DNA from: Pseudomonadota bacterium
GTDB taxonomy: Bacteria; Pseudomonadota; Gammaproteobacteria; Steroidobacterales; Steroidobacteraceae
Direction of reading: 5' to 3'
Length of the DNA stretch: 50,269 nt
Assembly (NCBI GenBank): GCA_026398735.1
Contig: JAPLSH010000017.1
Location: 8,062-58,330, forward strand
Shown piece after piece: positions 44,929-50,269 of the stretch. Numbering within the stretch: position 1 is the first letter of the stretch; every line of letters starts with the position of its first letter. The notes under the pieces are model-generated. The model was not told the origin of the DNA. It searched no databases and saw only the letters and a program-made list of their open reading frames with translations. The position numbers were made by a program, and so were the translations under genes.

Positions 44929-47193
44929 TCAGCCCTGACCGGGTGCCAGCGCCTCGATACGATCCACCTTGCGGTAGTTGCGCGACAGCATCGCGCCGCG
45001 CTGCGCCCGCTCGCCGCGGTAGTCGTCCAGGTCACGCGCCGACAGGGTCATGGGGCGATCCCCACACCACACCATCAGCTTGCCACCGGCCGGCACCACC
45101 GCTACCGCCACCAGCAACTCTTCGCGTGCTTCGGCCTTTTTGGTGGGGATGCCGAACAGCTTGTTGCCCTTGCCGCGCGGCATCTCGGGCAGTTCGCTGA
45201 CCGGGAACACCAGCAGTCGACCTTCGGTATTGACCGCAGCCACCAGCGCATCGGCGGCCGGCACCGGCACCATCGGCAACACCTGTGCGCCGTCGGTCAG
45301 GTTGAAGATGGCCTTGCCGGCACGATTGCGCGAATGCAGCTGCGACAAGCGCACGGTAAAGCCATAGCCCGCATCGCTGGCGAGCAACCACAGGTCTTCG
45401 GCATCGCCCACGGCAACGCCCGCAAAGCGCGCGCCATCGGGCGGATCGAGCCGACCCGACAGGGGCTCACCTTGGCCACGCGCCGACGGCAGCGTATGCG
45501 CCGGCAAGCTGTAACTGCGGCCGGTGCTGTCCATAAAGACCACCTGCTGCGTGCTGCGCCCGCGTACTGCCGCAAGGCAGGCATCGCCCGTCTTATAGCT
45601 CAGCGATGCCGCATCGATCTCGTGGCCCTTGGCGGCGCGCACAAAGCCACCCGTCGAGAGCACCACAGTGACCGGTTCATTGACCACCAGGTCGGCTTCT
45701 TCGATGGCCTGCGCTGCTTCGCGCTCGACCAGCTTAGAGCGACGGTCATCGCCAAATTCCTTGGCATCGGCAGACAACTCGCCGCGCACCAAGGCGCGCA
45801 GTTTCTCTTCGCTGCCCAACACGCTCTGCAAGCCATCGCGCTCGGCAGCCAGCTCGGCCTGCTCTTCGCGGATCTTCATTTCCTCAAGCTTGGCCAGATG
45901 GCGCAGCTTGGTATCGAGGATCATCTCGGCCTGGTCATCGCTCAGACCAAAGCGCGCGATCAACACCGGTTTGGGTTCGTCTTCGGTGCGGATGATGCGG
46001 ATCACTTCATCCAGATTCAAAAAGACGATCAACAGACCATCGAGCAGATGCAGCCGGCGCAGCACCTTGTCGAGCCGGTGCTGCAAGCGACGGCGTACCG
46101 TCAACAAGCGGAACTGCAGCCACTGCGACAACAGGCCCTTGAGGCCCATCACCTGCGGCCGTCCTTCCAGCCCGATGATGTTGAGATTGACGCGGTAACT
46201 GCGTTCCAGATCGGTGGTGGCAAACAGATGCGCCATCAGCTGCGGCACATCCACGCGGTTAGAGCGAGGAATGATGACAATGCGCGTCGGGTTCTCATGG
46301 TCCGACTCATCGCGGATGTCATCGACCATCGGCAGCTTCTTGTCACGCACCTGCTGCGCGATCTGCTCTTGCAGCTTGCTGCCCGACACTTGGTGCGGCA
46401 GCGTGGTGATGATGATGTTGCCGGTGTCGTCGTCTTGTTCCCACGTGGCACGGGCGCGATAGCTGCCACTGCCCGTCTCATAAAACGCTGCCAACTCGGT
46501 GCGCGATGAGACGATCTCGGCGCCAGTGGGCAGGTCGGGGCCTTTGACGAACTTCATCAAGTCGCGCGTGGTGGCATCGGGCGAATCGAGCAGGTGTATG
46601 CAGGCGTTGGCCACTTCGCGCAGGTTGTGCGGCGGCACGTCGGTGGCCATACCCACCGCAATACCCGAGGTGCCATTGAGCAGCAGGTTGGGCAGGCGCG
46701 CCGGCAACAACAGCGGCTCGTCGAGCGTGCCGTCAAAGTTGGGGCCAAAGTCCACCGTGCCATTGCCCAGCTCACCCAACAGCAAATCGGCATAGCGCGT
46801 CAGACGCGCTTCGGTATAACGCATCGCGGCAAACGACTTGGGATCGTCGGTCGAACCCCAGTTGCCTTGGCCGTCAACGATCGGATAGCGATAGGTGAAG
46901 GGCTGCGCCATGTGCACCATGGCCTCGTAACAGGCCGAGTCGCCATGCGGATGGAACTTGCCGATCACATCGCCCACGGTACGCGCGGATTTTTTGTGCT
47001 TGTTGCCGGCCGACAGCGCCAGCTCGCTCATCGCATAGATGATGCGCCGCTGCACCGGCTTGAGCCCATCGCCCAGCGCCGGCAACGCACGATCGAGGAT
47101 GACGTACATCGAATAATCGAGGTAGGCCTTCTCGGTGAACTGGCGCAGCGGTTGACGCTCGACGCCCTCAAAGTTCAGTTCCTGGTCTTTCAC
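44929..47193 (-). CDS. parC: DNA topoisomerase IV subunit A
   Basis: Cleaves and rejoins DNA to decatenate replicated chromosomes. The 754-residue protein starts at GTG 47193 ([19 protein letters not shown]), 19 bp after parE, and has the catalytic Tyr126 ([11 protein letters not shown]), the DNA-gate helix region [15 protein letters not shown] with S86 and E90 (E. coli S80 and E84), and a C-terminal beta-propeller. The quinolone-region residues are the sensitive types. An upstream frame to 47259 lies within parE and is not used. Confidence 0.97.
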   Translation of the reverse strand: MKDQELNFEGVERQPLRQFTEKAYLDYSMYVILDRALPALGDGLKPVQRRIIYAMSELALSAGNKHKKSARTVGDVIGKFHPHGDSACYEAMVHMAQPFTYRYPIVDGQGNWGSTDDPKSFAAMRYTEARLTRYADLLLGELGNGTVDFGPNFDGTLDEPLLLPARLPNLLLNGTSGIAVGMATDVPPHNLREVANACIHLLDSPDATTRDLMKFVKGPDLPTGAEIVSSRTELAAFYETGSGSYRARATWEQDDDTGNIIITTLPHQVSGSKLQEQIAQQVRDKKLPMVDDIRDESDHENPTRIVIIPRSNRVDVPQLMAHLFATTDLERSYRVNLNIIGLEGRPQVMGLKGLLSQWLQFRLLTVRRRLQHRLDKVLRRLHLLDGLLIVFLNLDEVIRIIRTEDEPKPVLIARFGLSDDQAEMILDTKLRHLAKLEEMKIREEQAELAAERDGLQSVLGSEEKLRALVRGELSADAKEFGDDRRSKLVEREAAQAIEEADLVVNEPVTVVLSTGGFVRAAKGHEIDAASLSYKTGDACLAAVRGRSTQQVVFMDSTGRSYSLPAHTLPSARGQGEPLSGRLDPPDGARFAGVAVGDAEDLWLLASDAGYGFTVRLSQLHSRNRAGKAIFNLTDGAQVLPMVPVPAADALVAAVNTEGRLLVFPVSELPEMPRGKGNKLFGIPTKKAEAREELLVAVAVVPAGGKLMVWCGDRPMTLSARDLDDYRGERAQRGAMLSRNYRKVDRIEALAPGQG

Positions 47194-47212
47194 GTCTGTA
47201 CCTGTTGCCCCG

Positions 47213-49105
47213 TCATACCAGCACGGTGGCGATGTTGCCGTTCTGCTCCAGCCAATCACGCCGGTCAGAGGCGCGTTTCTTGGCCAGCAGCATGTCCATC
47301 AGTTGATCGGTGCCGTCGCCGGCATCGAGCGTCAGCTGCACCAGTCGTCGCGTCGGCGGATCCATGGTGGTCTCGCGCAATTGCAGCGGCGACATTTCAC
47401 CCAGACCCTTAAAGCGCGTTACGACCGGCTTGCTGCGGCTGCGCTCAGCCACCAGTCGTGCCAGCACGCTATCGCGCTCGGCATCATCCAGTGCATAGAA
47501 CACCTGCTTGCCCGCATCGATGCGATACAGCGGCGGCATAGCTACATAGATATGACCGGCATTGACCAGCGGCCTGAAGTGCTGCAAGAACAGGGCGCAC
47601 AACAGCGTGGCAATGTGCTGACCGTCCGAGTCGGCGTCGGCCAGGATGCAGACCTTGTGATAGCGCAGCTCGCTGATATCGGCAGAACCCGGGTCCACAC
47701 CCAGCGCGATGCTGATGTTGTGCACTTCCTCTGATGAGGCCACCTGACCGTGTTCCAGCTCCCAGGTATTCAAGATCTTGCCGCGCAGCGGCATCACCGC
47801 CTGCGTGTTGCGATTGCGCGCCTGACGCGCTGATCCACCGGCCGAGTCACCCTCGACCAGAAACAGCTCAGAGCGCTTGGGATCTTGCGTTGTGCAATCG
47901 GCCAACTTGCCCGGCAGTGCCGGACCCGACACGGCACGCTTGCGCGTGACACGCTGCGCAGCCTTGAGTCGCTCCTGCGCGTTCTCAATTGCATGGCGCA
48001 CGATGCCCTCGCCGGCATCGGGATGCTGGTTGAGCCACAGCGCGGTCGAATCGCGCACATAGCCTTCAACCAGTGCAGCGGCTTCACGGGAGCCCAGCCG
48101 CTCTTTGGTCTGACCGGCAAACTGCGGTTCGCGCAGCTTGATCGACAACACAAACGACACGCCCTGCCAGATGTCTTCGGGGGCGAGTTTGACGCCTCGC
48201 GGCAGCATGCTGCGGAACTCTGCAAACTCACGCACTGCAGCGCAGATGCCACCGCGCAGACCGTTGACGTGCGTACCGCCACCGGCGGTGGGGATCAGAT
48301 TGACGTAGCTCTCGGCCACGGCGGCCGGCAGACCCGGTGCCCAGGCCAGCGCCCATTCCACGGCATCATGGGTCGAACCCATCTTGCCGGCCAAGGGCTC
48401 TTTGGGCATGCGCTCGGCATCGCCGAGCTGCTCAAGCAAATATTCGGTGAGTGCGCCGGTGTAGAACCACTCTTCGCTCTCGCCAGTCGCCTCGTTCTCA
48501 AAGCGCATGCGCAGACCGGGACACAGCACGGCCTTAGCCTTGAGCGTGTGGCGCAGGTCCGAGATCAGAAAGCGATCGGTGTCGAAGAACTTCGGATCAG
48601 GCCAGAACCGCACCGTGGTGCCGGTGACCGACTTGGCTACTGTGCCGGTCTCGGTCAGCGGCGAAGTGAGGTTGCCGTCGCGAAAGCCGATGTGAAAGCT
48701 CTTGCCGCCACGACGCACACTGCAATCGAGCTGGCGCGACAGCGCATTGACCACCGACACACCCACGCCATGCAGGCCGCCGGAATAGCCATAGGCACCG
48801 TCAGAAAATTTGCCGCCGGCATGCAGCCGCGTGAGGATCAGTTCCACGCCGCTGACTTTTTCGATGGGATGGATGTCAACGGGCATGCCGCGGCCGTTGT
48901 CGGCCACGCTGATCGATCCGTCCTTGTAGAGCACCAGATCGATCTGCGTGCAGTGACCGGCCAACGCCTCATCGACGCTGTTGTCGATGACCTCGTGGGC
49001 CAGATGATTGGGCCGACTGGTCTCGGTATACATACCGGGACGGCGGCGGACGGGGTCGAGTCCGGAGAGGACTTCGATATCGGAAGCGCTGTAGGTGGGA
49101 GTCAT
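47213..49105 (-). CDS. parE: DNA topoisomerase IV subunit B
   Basis: ATPase subunit of topoisomerase IV; 630 residues, as in E. coli. The GHKL ATPase shows [26 protein letters not shown] and [14 protein letters not shown]; the TOPRIM domain has [16 protein letters not shown] and [16 protein letters not shown]. Of the type IV/gyrase B pair it is ParE by its length and by parC next door. The ATG at 49105 opens [20 protein letters not shown]. Confidence 0.97.
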   Translation of the reverse strand: MTPTYSASDIEVLSGLDPVRRRPGMYTETSRPNHLAHEVIDNSVDEALAGHCTQIDLVLYKDGSISVADNGRGMPVDIHPIEKVSGVELILTRLHAGGKFSDGAYGYSGGLHGVGVSVVNALSRQLDCSVRRGGKSFHIGFRDGNLTSPLTETGTVAKSVTGTTVRFWPDPKFFDTDRFLISDLRHTLKAKAVLCPGLRMRFENEATGESEEWFYTGALTEYLLEQLGDAERMPKEPLAGKMGSTHDAVEWALAWAPGLPAAVAESYVNLIPTAGGGTHVNGLRGGICAAVREFAEFRSMLPRGVKLAPEDIWQGVSFVLSIKLREPQFAGQTKERLGSREAAALVEGYVRDSTALWLNQHPDAGEGIVRHAIENAQERLKAAQRVTRKRAVSGPALPGKLADCTTQDPKRSELFLVEGDSAGGSARQARNRNTQAVMPLRGKILNTWELEHGQVASSEEVHNISIALGVDPGSADISELRYHKVCILADADSDGQHIATLLCALFLQHFRPLVNAGHIYVAMPPLYRIDAGKQVFYALDDAERDSVLARLVAERSRSKPVVTRFKGLGEMSPLQLRETTMDPPTRRLVQLTLDAGDGTDQLMDMLLAKKRASDRRDWLEQNGNIATVLV

Positions 49106-49134
49106 TCTCGGGCGGGCTACCTCAGGGGGGCCCA

Positions 49135-49140
49135 ATCATA
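49135..49140 (-). promoter_or_regulatory. Candidate -10 element for parE-parC
   Basis: Minus-strand TATGAT, 29 bp before the parE ATG, in the 108-bp divergent gap with xseB. The -35 side is poor, so the call rests on the hexamer and its position. Confidence 0.35.
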
Positions 49141-49155
49141 ACGTCGCGGAAGGGG

Positions 49156-49184
49156 TTGGTGTCGGGACTGTCACCCCCTAGACT
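49156..49184 (+). promoter_or_regulatory. Sigma-70-like promoter for xseB-ispA
   Basis: TTGGTG (49156-49161), 17-bp spacer, TAGACT (49179-49184), 29 bp before the xseB ATG. It probably drives xseB, ispA and whatever follows (often dxs). Confidence 0.5.
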
Positions 49185-49213
49185 GGAGCCACCCTTCTGA
49201 TCCGTGAGACCCC

Positions 49214-49471
49214 ATGGCGCGCAAGCCCCAAACCGACACCCCGGCCACACCAGATTTTGAGACCTCGCTGGCCGAACTCGAAACACTGGTCGAGCGTCTG
49301 GAACGCGGTGATCTGCCGCTGGAAGAGGCTCTGGGCAGCTTTGAGCGCGGCGTCGCGCTAAGCCGCCAGTGCCAAGGCTCGCTGGCCACTGCCCAGCAAA
49401 AGGTCGAGCAACTGCTGCGCGATGGCAGCACAGCCCCCTTCAACCCCGAACAGACTGACGACGATGCCTGA
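49214..49471 (+). CDS. xseB: Exodeoxyribonuclease VII small subunit
   Basis: Small subunit of the ssDNA exonuclease formed with XseA. The 85-residue protein shows the family core [20 protein letters not shown] followed by [20 protein letters not shown], a helical hairpin. It overlaps ispA by 8 bp, the common xseB-ispA pair. Confidence 0.95.
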   Translation: MARKPQTDTPATPDFETSLAELETLVERLERGDLPLEEALGSFERGVALSRQCQGSLATAQQKVEQLLRDGSTAPFNPEQTDDDA

Positions 49472-50269
49472 CAGCAGCCCACTGGCCGAGCAGATCCGCC
49501 TCTACCAGCAACGCGCCGAGCAGATGCTCGACCGCTACCTGACGCTGGCCGATCCGGGCACGCCCAGGCTGCTGGAAGCCATGCGCTACAGCACGCTGGG
49601 CGGTGGCAAGCGGCTGCGCCCGGTGCTGGTGTATTGCACAGGTGCTGCGCTGGGTGCGCCACTGGCCAGCCTCGACGCTGCCGCGGCGTCCGTCGAACTG
49701 ATTCATGCCTACAGCCTGATCCACGACGATCTGCCGGCTATGGACGACGATGACCTGCGTCGCGGTCGACCCACCTGCCACAAGGCCTACGACGAAGGCA
49801 CCGCCGTGCTGGCAGGCGATGCCTTGCAGGCACTGGCCTTTGGGGTACTGGCCGAAGACGCCCAGGCGCCGATCAGCGCCGAGGCGCGCCTGCTGGCCAT
49901 GCGACTGCTGGCCCAGGGCATCGGCACAGCCGGTATGGCCGGCGGTCAAGCCATCGACCTAGAGGCAGTCGGGCGGCAGTTGTCCCTGGCAGAGCTTGAG
50001 GGCATGCATCGTCGCAAGACCGGTGCGCTGATCACCACCAGCGTGTTGCTGGGCGCGGTATGCGCCAACACACTACAAGGCCCGCTGCTCGACGCGCTGC
50101 GCGTCTATGGCGACGAACTAGGCCTGGCGTTTCAGATCCAAGACGACATCCTGGATGTCACCGGCGACACCACCACCATCGGCAAACAGGCCGGTGCGGA
50201 TGCGGCGCTCAACAAGCCCACCTACCCTGCACTGCTGGGCCTAGCCGGTGCGCAGCAGCGCGCCGCCGA
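49464..50269 (+). CDS. ispA: Farnesyl diphosphate synthase (runs off right edge)
   Basis: Prenyl transferase joining IPP to DMAPP and GPP. The first 268 residues are visible of about 295. The first Asp-rich motif [10 protein letters not shown] and the second [13 protein letters not shown] are intact, with [10 protein letters not shown] and GDALQALAF. The ATG at 49464 lies inside the end of xseB. The short-chain two-residue spacing of the first motif (DDxxxxD) fits an FPP synthase. Confidence 0.96.
   Translation, partial: MPDSSPLAEQIRLYQQRAEQMLDRYLTLADPGTPRLLEAMRYSTLGGGKRLRPVLVYCTGAALGAPLASLDAAAASVELIHAYSLIHDDLPAMDDDDLRRGRPTCHKAYDEGTAVLAGDALQALAFGVLAEDAQAPISAEARLLAMRLLAQGIGTAGMAGGQAIDLEAVGRQLSLAELEGMHRRKTGALITTSVLLGAVCANTLQGPLLDALRVYGDELGLAFQIQDDILDVTGDTTTIGKQAGADAALNKPTYPALLGLAGAQQRAA

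Noticed and set aside
47885-49141. 418-codon plus-strand frame opposite parE
   Set aside because: Antisense to conserved parE, no recognisable motif.

Overview
The window is a compact, GC-rich chromosomal segment from a gammaproteobacterium. Three conserved gene orders point to this: (1) lpxH, cysS, an Arg-His-Lys-Leu tRNA cluster, tig, clpP, clpX and lon, as in Pseudomonas; (2) prmB-aroC followed by asd-fimV-truA-accD-folC-dedD-cvpA-purF; (3) psd-epmA, efp and epmB (the EF-P beta-lysylation set), with parE/parC and xseB-ispA. A FimX-like protein, FimV, and an ABC-2 permease fused to an M1 peptidase behind a GGTG-N16-CACC dyad are reminiscent of Xanthomonadales and related deep lineages. That placement is an inference; no rRNA is present. 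No mobile element, CRISPR array, prophage or integrase was seen, and no gene-free stretch exceeds 300 bp.

Layout. 1-7064 (minus): the proteolysis and folding block tig-clpP-clpX-lon (lon runs off the left edge), interrupted between clpX and lon by a phosphopantetheinyl transferase and a PEP-CTERM-type exopolysaccharide sugar transferase. 7106-7490 (minus): four tRNA genes just upstream of tig. 7631-12106: an accessory block with a nitroreductase, a plus-strand signalling operon (sensor-less histidine kinase, FixJ-like regulator, PAS hybrid kinase) and a convergent dihaem cytochrome c. 12169-15856: tRNA-Pro, cysS, gltX and divergent lpxH.

15826-34219 is one almost gapless minus-strand run, read right to left: prmB, aroC, asd, fimV, truA, accD, folC, dedD, cvpA, purF, then a pseudo-receiver/Hanks-type kinase, a MiaE-type tRNA hydroxylase and a five-gene oligopeptide ABC importer (A-B-C-D-F). 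The last seven genes overlap stop-to-start, so kinase, tRNA hydroxylase and importer look like one translationally coupled operon.

34194-38273 carries an SCO/SenC copper protein that lacks its C-terminus and runs in frame into phosphatidylserine decarboxylase, then epmA, with efp opposite and epmB divergent. 38360-40399 encodes a degenerate FimX-like GGDEF/EAL protein, which with FimV suggests type IV pili. 40396-44854 is an ABC ATPase plus permease/M1-peptidase operon whose promoter is covered by a perfect dyad matching the operator described for YtrA-type GntR repressors in Xanthomonas. 44929-49105 is parE-parC; 49214 to the right edge is xseB and the start of ispA.

The genome is tightly packed: most start codons overlap the previous stop, and three convergent pairs overlap at their 3' ends. 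The features most worth checking are the kinase-miaE-opp operon, the SCO/Psd junction, the operator over the ABC/peptidase promoter, and the two accessory insertions in the lpxH-to-lon synteny block.
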